A DNA stretch of 64,000 nucleotides from contig JAWQEG010000166.1 in NCBI GenBank assembly GCA_033782935.1, positions 710,001-774,000 of the forward strand. The letters are read 5' to 3'. Position numbers and translations under genes: made by a program. The stretch is from Petrolisthes cinctipes (lineage: Eukaryota; Arthropoda; Malacostraca; Decapoda; Porcellanidae). Under the pieces are notes generated by a model. That model did not search any database and had not been told where the DNA came from. It worked only from the letters and a program-made list of their open reading frames with translations. Within the stretch, counting starts at the first letter, position 1, and each line of letters opens with the position of its first letter. Positions 1 through 10,545 of this stretch are shown one piece after another.

Positions 1-64
1 GGCACCTAAAATATCGAATTTCAGCATGTTTTGGGACTGTATATTGAAAATACTCTCACACGGA

Positions 65-152
65 GTAGGCATGTACAGATCGCCTCTGAGACCAAAAAAT
101 ATCGAATTTTTGGTGTTTAGAGCCTGAATTTGAGATATAAACGGGTACAGAA
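65..152 (+). repeat. A half-unit of the monomer (about 88 bp)
   Basis: First half of the monomer. Aligned with the B half from the shared CATG, without gaps, a typical A half matches its B half at 53 of 71 positions (75%, hand count). The shared blocks are CATG-ACA, ATCG, the GGG/ACC box, AAAATATCGA, TGTTTTG and GCCT, followed by an AT-rich tail. The A half is recognised by GTAGGCATGTACAG and by TATAAACGGG at its end. The most variable stretch follows the core, where TTTTCGGGTG, TTTTTGGGTG and TATCGGGTG forms distinguish monomer types within HOR units. Confidence 0.85.
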
Positions 153-239
153 GATGCATGCACATATCGACTTTGGGCACCAAAAATATCGATTTTTAGC
201 ATGCTTTGGGCCTATATTTTGAAGATATTCTAGCATTAA
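153..239 (+). repeat. B half-unit of the monomer (about 88 bp)
   Basis: Second half of the monomer, homologous to the A half but clearly diverged. It opens with GATGCATGCACATATCGAC or GATGCATACACATATTGAC, has the GGCACC box and the core AAATATCGATTTT, then AGCATGTTTTGGGCC and an AT-rich tail. The centre of the core, ATCGAT, is a perfect palindrome set in A/T tracts, giving an imperfect dyad of about 14 bp. Core-to-core spacing is 87 bp from A to B (99 to 186) and 88 bp from B to the next A (186 to 274), so the array also has an 88 bp half-period. Confidence 0.85.
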
Positions 240-1230
240 GTAGGTATGTACAGATCGCTTCTGGGACCCAAGAATATCGAATTTTCGAGTGTTTTTAACC
301 TGAATTTGAGATATAAACGGGTACAGAAGATGCATGCACATATCGACGTTTTGCACCTAAAATATCGATTTTGAGCATGTTTAGGGTCTGCATCTTGAAA
401 ACATTCTAGCAAGGAGTAGGCATGTACAGATCGCTTCTGGGACCCCAAAATATCGAATTTTCGGGTGTTTTGAGCCAGAATTTGGTATATAAACGGGTAC
501 AGAAGATACATACACATATTGACTTTTGGCACCTAAAATATCGAATTTTACCATGTTTTAGGCCTGTATTATGAAAATACTCTAACAGGGAGTAGGCATG
601 TACAGATCGCTTCTGGGACCAAAAAATATCGAATTTTCGGGTGTTTTGAGCCTGAATTCTAGATATAAACGGGTACAGAAGATGCATGCACATATCGACT
701 TTGGACACCTAAAATATCGATTTTTAGCATGTTTTGAGCCTATATTTTGAAAACATTCTAGAACTGAGTAGGCATATACAGATCGCTTCTGGGACTCAAA
801 AATATTAAATTTTCGAGTGTTTTGTGCCTGAATTTGAGATATAAACGGGTACAGAAGATAATTAACATATCGACTTTTTGCACCTAAAATATCGATTTTG
901 AGCATGTTTTGGGCCTATATTTTGGAAATTTTCTAGCACTGAGTAGGCATGTACAGATCGCTTCTGGGACCCAAAAATATCGGATTTTCGGGTGTTTTGA
1001 GCCTGAGTTTGGGATATAAACGGGTAAAGAAGATGCATACACATATTGACTTTGGGCACCTAAAATATCGAATTTTAGCATGTTTTAGGCCTGTATATTG
1101 AAAAAACTCTAAAACGGAGTAGGCATGTACAGATCGCTTCTGGGACCCAAAAATAGAGAATATTCGGGTGTTTTGAGCCTGAATTTGGGATATAAACGGG
1201 TACAGAAGATGCATACATATATTGACTTTG

Positions 1231-2460
1231 GGCACCTAAAATATCGAATTTCAGCATGTTTTGGGACTGTATATTGAAAATACTCTCACACGGAGTAGGC
1301 ATGTACAGATCGCCTCTGAGACCAAAAAATATCGAATTTTTGGTGTTTAGAGCCTGAATTTGAGATATAAACGGGTACAGAAGATGCATGCACATATCGA
1401 CTTTGGGCACCAAAAATATCGATTTTTAGCATGCTTTGGGCCTATATTTTGAAGATATTCTAGCATTAAGTAGGTATGTACAGATCGCTTCTGGGACCCA
1501 AGAATATCGAATTTTCGAGTGTTTTGAACCTGAATTTGAGATATAAACGGGTACAGAAGATGCATGCACATATCGACGTTTTGCACCTAAAATATCGATT
1601 TTTTGCATGTTTAGGGTCTGCATCTTGAAAACATTCTAGCAAGGAGTAGGCATGTACAGATCGCTTCTGGGACCCCAAAATATCGAATTTTCGGGTGTTT
1701 TGAGCCAGTATTTGGTATATAAACGGGTACAGAAGATACATACACATATTGACTTTTGGCACCTAAAATATCGAATTTTACCATGTTTTAGGCCTGTAAC
1801 TTGAAAATACTCTAACAGGGAGTAGGCATGTACAGATCGCTTCTGGGACCCAAAAATATCGAATTTTCGGGTGTTTTGATCCTGAATTCTAGATATAAAC
1901 GGGTACAGAAGATGCATGCACATATCGACTTTGGACACCTAAAATATCGATTTTTAGCATGTTTTGAGCCTATATTTTGAAAACATTCTAGAACTGAGTA
2001 GGCATGTACAGATCGCTTCTGGGACTCAAAAATATTAAATTTTCGAGTGTTTTGTGCCTGAATTTGAGATATAAACGGGTACAGAAGATAATTAACATAT
2101 CGACTTTTTGCACCTAAAATATCGATTTTGAGCATGTTTTGGGCCTATATTTTGGAAATTTTATAGCACTGAGTAGGCATGTACAGATCGCTTCTGGGAC
2201 CCAAAAATATCGGATTTTCGGGTGTTTTGAGCCTGAGTTTGGGATATAAACGGGTAAAGAAGATGCATACACATATTGACTTTGGGCACCTAAAATATCG
2301 AATTTTGGCATGTTTTAGGCCTGTATATTGAAAAATTTCTAAAACGGAGTAGGCATGTACAGATCGCTTCTGGGACCCAAAAATAGAGAATATTCGGGTG
2401 TTTTGAGCCTGAATTTGGGATATAAACGGGTACAGAAGATGCATACATATATTGACTTTG
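1231..2460. repeat. Block I HOR unit 2, 7 monomers (1,230 bp)
   Basis: Same m1-m7 order as unit 1, offset exactly 1,230 bp, with scattered single-base differences, for example GAGCCAGTATTTGG in m3 and TTTTGATCCTG in m4. It joins unit 3 with no loss of register. With unit 1 it defines the seven-monomer ground plan from which the longer and shorter block I units derive. Confidence 0.92.
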
Positions 2461-4218
2461 GGAACCTAAAATATCGAATTTCAGCATGTTTTGGGACTGT
2501 ATATTGAAAATACTCTCACACGGAGTAGCCATGTACAGATCGCCTCTGAGACCAAAAAATATCGAATTTTTGGTGTTTATAGCCTGAATTTGAGATATAA
2601 ACGGGTACAGAAGATGCATGCACATATCGACTTTGGGCACCAAAAATATCGATTTTTAGCATGCTTTGGGCCTATATTTTGAAGATATTCTAGCATTAAG
2701 TAGGTATGTACAGATCGCTTCTGGGACCCAAGAATATCGAATTTTCGAGTGTTTTGAACCTGAATTTGAGATATAATCGGGTACAGAAGATGCATGCACA
2801 TATCGACGTTTTGCACCTAAAATATCGATTTTGAGCATGTTTAGGGTCTGCATCTTGAAAACATTCTAGCAAAGAGTAGGCATGTACAGATCGCTTCTGG
2901 GACCCCAAAATATCGAATTTTCGGGTGTTTTGAGCCAGAATTTGGTATATAAACGGGTACAGAAGATACATACACATATTGACTTTTGGCACCTAAAATA
3001 TCGAATTTTACCAAGTTTTAGGCCTGTATTTTGAAAATACTCTAACAGGGAGTAGGCATGTACAGATCGCTTCTGGGACCCAAAAATATCGAATTTTCGG
3101 GTGTTTTGAGGCTGAATTTGAGATATAAATGGGCACAGAAGATGCATGCACATATTGACTTTGGGCACCTAAAATATCGAATTTCAGCATATTTTGGGCC
3201 TATATTTTGAAAATACTCTAACACGGAGTAGGCATGTACAGATCGCTCCTGGGACCCAAAAATATCGGATTTTCGGATGTTTTGAGCCTGAATTTAAGAT
3301 ATAAACGGGTACAGAAGATGCATGCTTATATCGACTTTTTGCTCCAAAAATATCAATTTTCAGAATGTTTTGGGTCTGTATCTTGAAAACATTCTAGAAC
3401 TGAGTAGGCATGTACAGATCGCTTATGGGACTCAAAAATATTAAATTTTCGAGTGTTTTGTGCCTGAATTTGAGATATAAATGGTTACAGAAGATACATA
3501 CACATATTGACTTTGGTCACCTAAAATATCGATTTTTAGCATGTTTTGGGCCTATATTTTGAAAATATTCTAGCACTGAGTAGGCATGTACAGATCGTTT
3601 CTGGGACCCAAAAATATCGAATTTTCGGGTGTTTTGAGCCTGAATTCTAGATATAAACGGGTACAGAAGATGCATGCACATAACGACTTTGGACACCTAA
3701 AATATCGATTTTTAGCATGTTTTGAGCCTATATTTTGAAAACATTCTAGAACTGAGTAGGCATGTACAGATCGCTTCTGGGACTCAAAAATATTAAATTT
3801 TCGAGTGTTTTGTGCCTGAATTTGAGATATAAACCGGTACAGAAGATAATTAACATATCGACTATTTGCACCTAAAATATCGATTTTGAGCATGTTTTGG
3901 GCCTATATTTTGGAAATTTTCTAGCACTGAGTAGGCATGTACAGATCGCTTCTGGGACCCAAAAATATCGGATTTTCGGGTGTTTTGAGCCTGAGTTTGG
4001 GATATAAACGGGTAAAGAAGATGCATACACATATTGACTTTGGGCACCTAAAATATCGAATTTTAGCATGTTTTAGGCCTGTATATTGAAAAAACTCTAA
4101 AACGGAGTAGGCATGTACAGATCGCTTCTGGGACCCAAAAATAGAGAATATTCGGGTGTTTTGAGCCTGAATTTGGGATATAAACGGGTACAGAAGATGC
4201 ATACATATATTGACTTTT
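2461..4218. repeat. Block I HOR unit 3, 10 monomers (1,758 bp)
   Basis: m1-m3 as in unit 1, then m4 is split by three extra monomers (3,052-3,579, 528 bp), then the rest of m4 and m5-m7. The monomer starting near 3,400 is a hybrid. Its A half has the m5 form (GAACTGAGTAGG, GACTCAAAAATATTAAA), where units 4 and 5 have CAAGGAGTAGGCATGTCTAG. Its B half has the expected ATGGTTACAGAAG form. m2 carries TATAATCGGG, shared with units 5 and the fragment at 55,235. Confidence 0.9.
3052..3579. repeat. Three-monomer insertion inside m4 of unit 3
   Basis: The distance between the two partial m4 copies flanking this stretch is exactly 528 bp, three monomers. The same insertion sits at 4,810-5,337 in unit 4 and 6,568-7,095 in unit 5, again 528 bp each. 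It brings monomers with GCTCCTGGGACC, with GATGCATGCTTATATCGAC and GCTCCAAAAATATC, and with ATGGTTACAGAAG and GGTCACC. It turns the 7-monomer unit into a 10-monomer unit. Its exact ends are uncertain within the m4 A half because the flanks are alike. Confidence 0.8.
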
Positions 4219-5976
4219 GGCACCTAAAATATCGAATTTCAGCATGTTTTGGGACTGTATATTGAAAATACTCTCACACGGAGTAGGCATGTACAGATCG
4301 CCTCTGAGACCAAAAAATATCGAATTTTTGGTGTTTAGAGCCTGAATTTGAGATATAAACGGGTACAGAAGATGCATGCACATATCGACTTTGGGCACCA
4401 AAAATATCGATTTTTAGCATGCTTTGGGCCTATATTTTGAAGATATTCTAGCATTAAGTAGGTATGTACAGATCGCTTCTGGGACCCAAGAATATCGAAT
4501 TTTCGAGTGTTTTGAACCTGAATTTGAGATATAAACGGGTACAGAAGATGCATGCACATATCGACGTTTTGCACCTAAAATATCGATTTTGAGCATGTTT
4601 AGGGTCTGCATCTTGAAAACATTCTAGCAAGGAGTAGGCATGTACAGATCGCTTCTGGGACCCCAAAATATCGAATTTTCGGGTGTTTTGAGCCAGAATT
4701 TGGTATATAAACGGGTACAGAAGATACATACACATATTGACTTTTGGCACCTAAAATATCGAATTTTACCATGTTTTAGGCCTGTATTTTGAAAATACTC
4801 TAACAGGGAGTAGGCATGTACAGATCGCTTCTGGGACCCAAAAATATCGAATTTTCGGGTGTTTTGAGGCTGAATTTGAGATATAAATGGGCACAGAAGA
4901 TGCATGCACATATTGACTTTGGGCACCTAAAATATCGAATTTCAGCATGTTTTGGGCCTATATTTTGAAAATACTCTAACACGGAGTAGGCATGTACAGA
5001 TCGCTCCTGGGACCCAAAAATATCGGATTTTCGGGTGTTTTGAGCCTGAATTTAAGATATAAACGGGTACAGAAGATACATGCTTATATCGACTTTTTGC
5101 TCCAAAAATATCAATTTTCAGAATGTTTTGGGTCTGTATCTTGAAAACATTCTAGCAAGGAGTAGGCATGTCTAGATTGCTTCTGGGACCCAAAAATATA
5201 GAATTTTTGGGTGTTTTGAGCCTGAATTTGGGATATAAATGGTTACAGAAGATACATACACATATTGACTTTGGTCACCTAAAATATCGATTTTTAGCAT
5301 GTTTTGGGCCTATATTTTGAAAATATTCTAGCACTGAGTAGGCATGTACAGATCGTTTCTGGGACCCAAAAATATCGAATTTTCGGGTGTTTTGAGACTG
5401 AATTCTAGATATAAACGGGTACAGAAGATGCATGCACATATCGACTTTGGACACCTAAAATATCGATTTTTAGCATGTTTTGAGCCTATATTTTGAAAAC
5501 ATTCTAGAACTGAGTAGGCATGTACAGATCGCTTCTGGGACTCAAAAATATTAAATTTTCGAGTGTTTTGTGCCTGAATTTGAGATATAAATGGGTACAG
5601 AAGATAATTAACATATCGACTTTTTTCACCTAAAATATCGATTTTGAGCATGTTTTGGGCCTTTATTTTGGAAATTTTCTAGCACTGAGTAGGCATGTAC
5701 AGATCGCTTCTGGGACCCAAAAATATCGGATTTTCGGGTGTTTTGAGCCTGAGTTTGGGATATAAACGGGTAAAGAAGATGCATACACATATTGACTTTG
5801 GGCACCTAAAATATCGAATTTTGGCATGTTTTAGGCCTGTATATTGAAAAAACTCTAAAACGGAGTAGGCATGTACAGATCGCTTCTGGGACCCAAAAAT
5901 AGAGAATATTCGGGTGTTTTGAGCCTGAATTTGGGATATAAACGGGTACAGAAGATGTATACATATATTGACTTTG
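4219..5976. repeat. Block I HOR unit 4, 10 monomers (1,758 bp)
   Basis: Ten-monomer form, offset 1,758 bp from unit 3 and from unit 5, with the 528 bp insertion at 4,810-5,337. Here the monomer at about 5,160 keeps GGCATGTCTAGATTGC and AAATATAGAATTTTTGG, unlike the patched version in unit 3. m5 has ATGGGTACAG for the usual ACGGGTACAG, and m7 ends in GATGTATACATAT. Confidence 0.9.
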
Positions 5977-7734
5977 GGCACCTAAAATATCGAATTTCAG
6001 CATGTTTTGGGACTGTATATTGAAAATACTCTCACACGGAGTAGGCATGTACAGATCGCCTCTGAGACCAAAAAATATCGAATTTTTGGTGTTTAGAGCC
6101 TGAATTTGAGATATAAACGGGTACAGAAGATGCATGCACATATCGACTTTGGGCACCAAAAATATCGATTTTTAGCATGCTTTGGGCCTATATTTTGAAG
6201 ATATTCTAGCATTAAGTAGGTATGTACAGATCGCTTCTGGGACCCAAGAATATCGAATTTTCGAGTGTTTTGAACCTGAATTTGAGATATAATCGGGTAC
6301 AGAAGATGCATGCACATATCGACGTTTTGCACCTAAAATATCGATTTTGAGCATGTTTAGGGTCTGCATCTTGAAAACATTCTAGCAAGGAGTAGGCATG
6401 TACAGATCGCTTCTGGGACCGCAAAATATCGAATTTTCGGGTGTTTTGAGCCAGAATTTGGTATATAAACGGGTACAGAAGATACATACACATATTGACT
6501 TTTGGCACCTAAAATATCGAATTTTACCATGTTTTAGGCCTGTATTTTGAAAATACTCTAACAGGGAGTAGGCATGTACAGATCGCTTCTGGGACCCAAA
6601 AATATCGAATTTTCGGGTGTTTTGAGGCTGAATTTGAGATATAAATGGGCACAGAAGATGCATGCACATATTGACTTTGGGCACCTAAAATATCGAATTT
6701 CATTATGTTTTGGGCCCATATTTTGAAAATACTCTAACACGGAGTAGGCATGTACAGATCGCTCCTGGGACCCAAAGATATCGGATTTTCGGGTGTTTTG
6801 AGCCTGAATTTAAGATATAAACGGGTACAGAAGATGCATGCTTATATCGACTTTTTGCTCCAAAAATATCAATTTTCAGAATGTTTTGGGTCTGTATCTT
6901 GAAAACATTCTAGCAAGGAGTAGGCATGTCTAGATTGCTTCTGGGACCCAAAAATATCGGATTTTCGGGTGTTTTGAGCCTGAATTTGGTATATAAATGG
7001 TTACAGAAGATACATACACATATTGACTTTGGTCACCTAAAATATCGATTTTTAGCATGTTTTGGGCCTATATTTTGAAAATATTCTAGCACTGAGTAGG
7101 CATGTACAGATCGTTTCTGGGACCAAAAAATATCGAATTTTCGGGTGTTTTGAGCCTGAATTCTAGATATAAACGGGTACAGAAGATGCATGCACATATC
7201 GACTTTGGACACCTAAAATATCGATTTTTAGCATGTTTTGAGCCTATATTTTGAAAACATTCTAGAACTGAGTAGGCATGTACAGATCGCTTCTGGGACT
7301 CAAAAATATTAAATTTTCGAGTGTTTTGTGCCTGAATTTGAGATATAAACGGGTACAGAAGATAATTAACATATCGACTTTTTGCAACTAAAATATCGAT
7401 TTTGAGCATGTTTTGGGCCTATATTTTGGAAATTTTCTAGCACTGAGTAGGCATGTACAGATCGCTTCTGGGACCCAAAAATATCGGATTTTCGGGTGTT
7501 TTGAGCCTGAGTTTGGGATATAAACGGGTAAAGAAGATGCATACACATATTGACTTTGGGCACCTAAAATATCGAATTTTAGCATGTTTTAGGCCTGTAT
7601 ATTGAAAAAACTCTAAAACGGTGTAGGCATGTACAGATCGCTTCTGGGACCCAAAAATAGAGAATATTCGGGTGTTTTGAGCCTGAATTTGGGATATAAA
7701 CGGGTACAGAAGATGCATACATATATTGACTTTG
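5977..7734. repeat. Block I HOR unit 5, 10 monomers (1,758 bp)
   Basis: Ten-monomer form with the insertion at 6,568-7,095. It carries GGGACCGCAAAATATCG in m3 (about 6,416), where other block I units have GGGACCCC, and TATAATCGGG in m2. Both markers recur together in the displaced fragment at 54,935-56,423, which ties that fragment to this unit or a close relative. The monomer near 6,920 has AAATATCGGATTTTCGGG and GAATTTGGTATATAAATGG, another A-half variant at the position that differs among units 3, 4 and 5. Confidence 0.9.
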
Positions 7735-9315
7735 GGCACCTAAAATATCGAATTTCAGCATGTTTTGGGACTGTATATTGAAAATACTCTCACACGGAGT
7801 AGGCATGTACAGATCGCCTCTGAGACCAAAAAATATCGAATTTTTGGTGTTTAGAGCCTGAATTTGAGATATAAACGGGTACAGAAGATGCATGCACATA
7901 TCGACTTTGGGCACCAAAAATATCGATTTTTAGCATGCTTTGGGCCTATATTTTGAAGATATTCTAGCATTAAATAGGTATGTACAGATCGCTTCTGGGA
8001 CCCAAGAATATCGAATTATCGAGTGTTTTGAACCTGAATTTGAGATATGAACGGGTACAGAAGAAGCATGCACATATCGACGTTTTGCACCTAAAATATC
8101 GATTTTGAGCATGTTTAGGGTCTGCATCTTGAAAATATTCTAGCAAGGAGTAGGCATGTACAGATCGCTTCTGGGACCCCAAAATATCGAATTTTCGGGT
8201 GTTTTGAGCCAGAATTTGGTATATAAACTGGTACAGAAGATACATACACATATTGACTTTTGGCACCTAAAATATCGAATTTTACCATGTTTTAGGCCTG
8301 TAATTTGAAAATACTCTAACAGGGAGTAGGCATGTACAGATCGCTTCTGGGACCCAAAAATATCGAATTTTCGGGTGTTTTGAGCCTGAATTCTAGAAAT
8401 AAACGGGTACATAAGATGCATGCACATATCGACTTTGGACACCTAAAATATCGATTTTTAGCATGTTTTGAGCCTATATTTTGAAAACATTCTAGAACTG
8501 AGTAGGCTTGTACAGATCGCTTCTTTGACTCAAAAATATTAAATTTTCGAGTGTTTTGTGCCTGAATTTGAGATATAAACGGGTACAGAAGATAATTAAC
8601 ATATCGACTTTTTGCACCTAAAATATCGATTTTGAGCATGTTTTGGGCCTATATTTTGGAAATTTTCTAGCACTGAGTAGGCATGTACAGATCGCTTCTG
8701 GGACCCAAAAATATCGAATTTTCGGGTGTTTTGAGCCTGAATTTGGTATATAAACGGGTACAGAAGATGCATGCACATATCGACTTTGGACACCTAAAAT
8801 ATCGATTTTTAGCATGTTTTGAGCCTATATTTTGAAAACATTCTAGAACTGAGTAGGCATGTACAGATCGCTTCTGGGACTCAAAAATATTAAATTTTCG
8901 AGTGTTTTGTGCCTGAATTTGAGATATAAACGGGTACAGAAGATAATTAACATATCGACTTTTTGCACCTAAAATATCGATTTTGAGCATGTTTTGGGCC
9001 TATATTTTGGAAATTTTCTAGCACTGAGTAGGCATGTACAGATCGCTTCTGGGACCCAAAAATATCGGATTTTCGGGTGTTTTGAGCCTGAGTTTGGGAT
9101 ATAAACGGGTAAAGAAGATGCATACACATATTGACTTTGGGCACCTAAAATATCGAATTTTAGCATGTTTTAGGCCTGTATATTGAAAAAACTCTAAAAC
9201 GGAGTAGGCATGTACAGATCGCTTCTGGGACCCAAAAATAGAGAATATTCGGGTGTTTTGAGCCTGAATTTGGGATATAAACGGGAACAGAAGATGCATA
9301 CATATATTGACTTTT
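7735..9315. repeat. Block I HOR unit 6, 9 monomers (1,581 bp)
   Basis: Seven-monomer plan without the 528 bp insertion, but with a two-monomer (351 bp) tandem duplication of the m5-m6 stretch: 8,431-8,781 and 8,782-9,132. The marker GACTTTGGACACC starts both copies. The first m6 A half after 8,700 is hybrid: it has GAATTTTCGGGTG and GAATTTGGTATAT where an ordinary m6 has GGATTTTCGGGTG and GAGTTTGGGATAT, so the exchange left a new junction monomer. Confidence 0.9.
8431..9132. repeat. Two-monomer (351 bp) tandem duplication in unit 6
   Basis: Two copies of 351 bp, each starting at GACTTTGGACACC and containing the GACTCAAAAATATTAAA and GATAATTAACATATCG markers of m5. The copies match closely except in the last A half, where the first is the junction monomer. 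This accounts exactly for the difference between the 1,581 bp unit and the 1,230 bp plan. The dimer involved, m5-m6, is also missing from a later HOR copy near 49,145. Confidence 0.85.
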
Positions 9316-10545
9316 GGCACCTAAAATATCGAATTTCAGCATGTTTTGGGACTGTATATTGAAAATACTCTCACACGGAGTAGGCATGTACAGATCGCCT
9401 CTGAGACCAAAAAATATCGAATTTTTGGTGTTTTGAGCCTGAATTTGAGATATAAACGGGTACAGAAGATGCATGCACATATCGACTTTGGGCACCAAAA
9501 ATATCGATTTTTAGCATGCTTTGGGCCTATATTTTGAAGATATTCTAGCATTAAGTAGGTATGTACAGATCGCTTCTGGGACCCAAGAATATCGAATTTT
9601 CGAGTGTTTTGAACCTGAATTTGAGATATGAACGGGTACAGAAGATGCATGCACATATCGACGTTTTGCAACTAAAATATCGATTTTGAGCATGTTTAGG
9701 GTCTGCATCTTGAAAACATTCTAGCAAGGAGTAGGCATGTACAGATCGCTTCTGGGACCCCAAAATATCGAATTTTCGGGTGTTTTGAGCCAGAATTTGG
9801 TATATAAACGGGTACAGAAGATACATACACATATTGACTTTTGGCACCTAAAATATCGAATTTTACCATGTTTTAGGCCTGTAATTTGAAAATACTCTAA
9901 CAGGGAGTAGGCATGTACAGATCGCTTCTGGGACCCAAAAATATCGAATTTTCGGGTGTTTTGAGCCTGAATTCTAGATATAAACGGGTACAGAAGATGC
10001 ATGCACATATCGACTTTGGACACCTAAAATATCGATTTTTAGCATGTTTTGAGCCTATATTTTGAAAACATTCTAGAACTGAGTAGGCATGTACAGATCG
10101 CTTCTGGGACTCAAAAATATTAAATTTTCGAGTGTTTTGTGCCTGAATTTGAGATATAAACGGGTACAGAAGATAATTAACATATCGACTTTTTGCACCT
10201 AAAATATCGATTTTGAGCATGTTTTGGGCCTATATTTTGGAAATTTTCTAGCACTGAGTAGGCATGTACAGGTCGCTTCTGGGACCCAAAAATATCGGAT
10301 TTTCGGGTGTTTTGAGCCTGAGTTTGGGATATAAACGGGTAAAGAAGATGCATACACATATTGACTTTGGGCACCTAAAATATCGAATTTTAGCATGTTT
10401 TAGGCCTGTATATTGAAAAAACTCTAAAACGGAGTAGGCATGTACAGATCGCTTCTGGGACCCAAAAATAGAGAATATTCGGGTGTTTTGAGCCTGAATT
10501 TGGGATATAAACGGGTACAGAAGATGCATACATATATTGACTTTG
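9316..10545. repeat. Block I HOR unit 7, 7 monomers (1,230 bp)
   Basis: Return to the plain m1-m7 plan at exactly 1,230 bp. m1 has GTGTTTTGAGCC where nearly all other m1 copies have GTGTTTAGAGCC. m2 has GATATGAACGGG, shared with units 6 and 8, which suggests these three units are close relatives. Confidence 0.92.

Larger units (their letters stand above)
65..239 (+). repeat. Representative satellite monomer (A half plus B half)
   Basis: One 175 bp monomer, phased on GTAGGCATGTACAG. In order it holds the A box (GTAGGCATGTACAGATCGC), GGGACC or GAGACC, the core ATATCGAATTTT, GTGTTTTGAGCCTGAATTT, TATAAACGGGTACAG, GATGCATGCACATATCGAC, a GGCACC box, a second core ATATCGATTTT, AGCATG(T/C)TTTGGGCC and an AT-rich tail ending in TAG. 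A typical full monomer elsewhere has 69 G+C in 176 bp (39%) by hand count. The phase is arbitrary, and any circular permutation would do. At 176 bp it falls in the usual size range of centromeric satellites, near the length of DNA per nucleosome with linker. Confidence 0.9.
1..1230. repeat. Block I HOR unit 1, 7 monomers (1,230 bp)
   Basis: Seven distinct monomer types, m1 to m7, in fixed order. m1 has GCCTCTGAGACC. m2 has GGTATGTACAG and CCAAGAATATCG. m3 has CCCCAAAATATCG and GAGCCAGAATTTGG. m4 ends its A half in GAATTCTAGATAT. m5 has GACTCAAAAATATTAAA and GATAATTAACATATCG. m6 has GAGTTTGGGATATAAACGGG then TAAAG. m7 has CAAAAATAGAGAATATTCGGG, read in two pieces. Unit 2 repeats this order at exactly +1,230. 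The window happens to start at the chosen unit boundary, so the phase is a convenience. m5 here has GGCATATACAG in place of GGCATGTACAG. Confidence 0.92.

Noticed and set aside
89..106. CENP-B box on the minus strand of the A half (TTCGATATTTTTGGG, correct spacing)
   Set aside because: It matches 7 of the 9 fixed bases of TTCGnnnnAnnCGGG; the central A and the C are both T. By a rough estimate a 7-of-9 match is expected by chance in about four of ten sequences of this length, both strands counted, so it is not evidence.
65..239. CRISPR array
   Set aside because: Regular spacing, but there are no unique spacers between short repeats; the whole 176 bp is repeated and the sequence is of eukaryotic satellite type.
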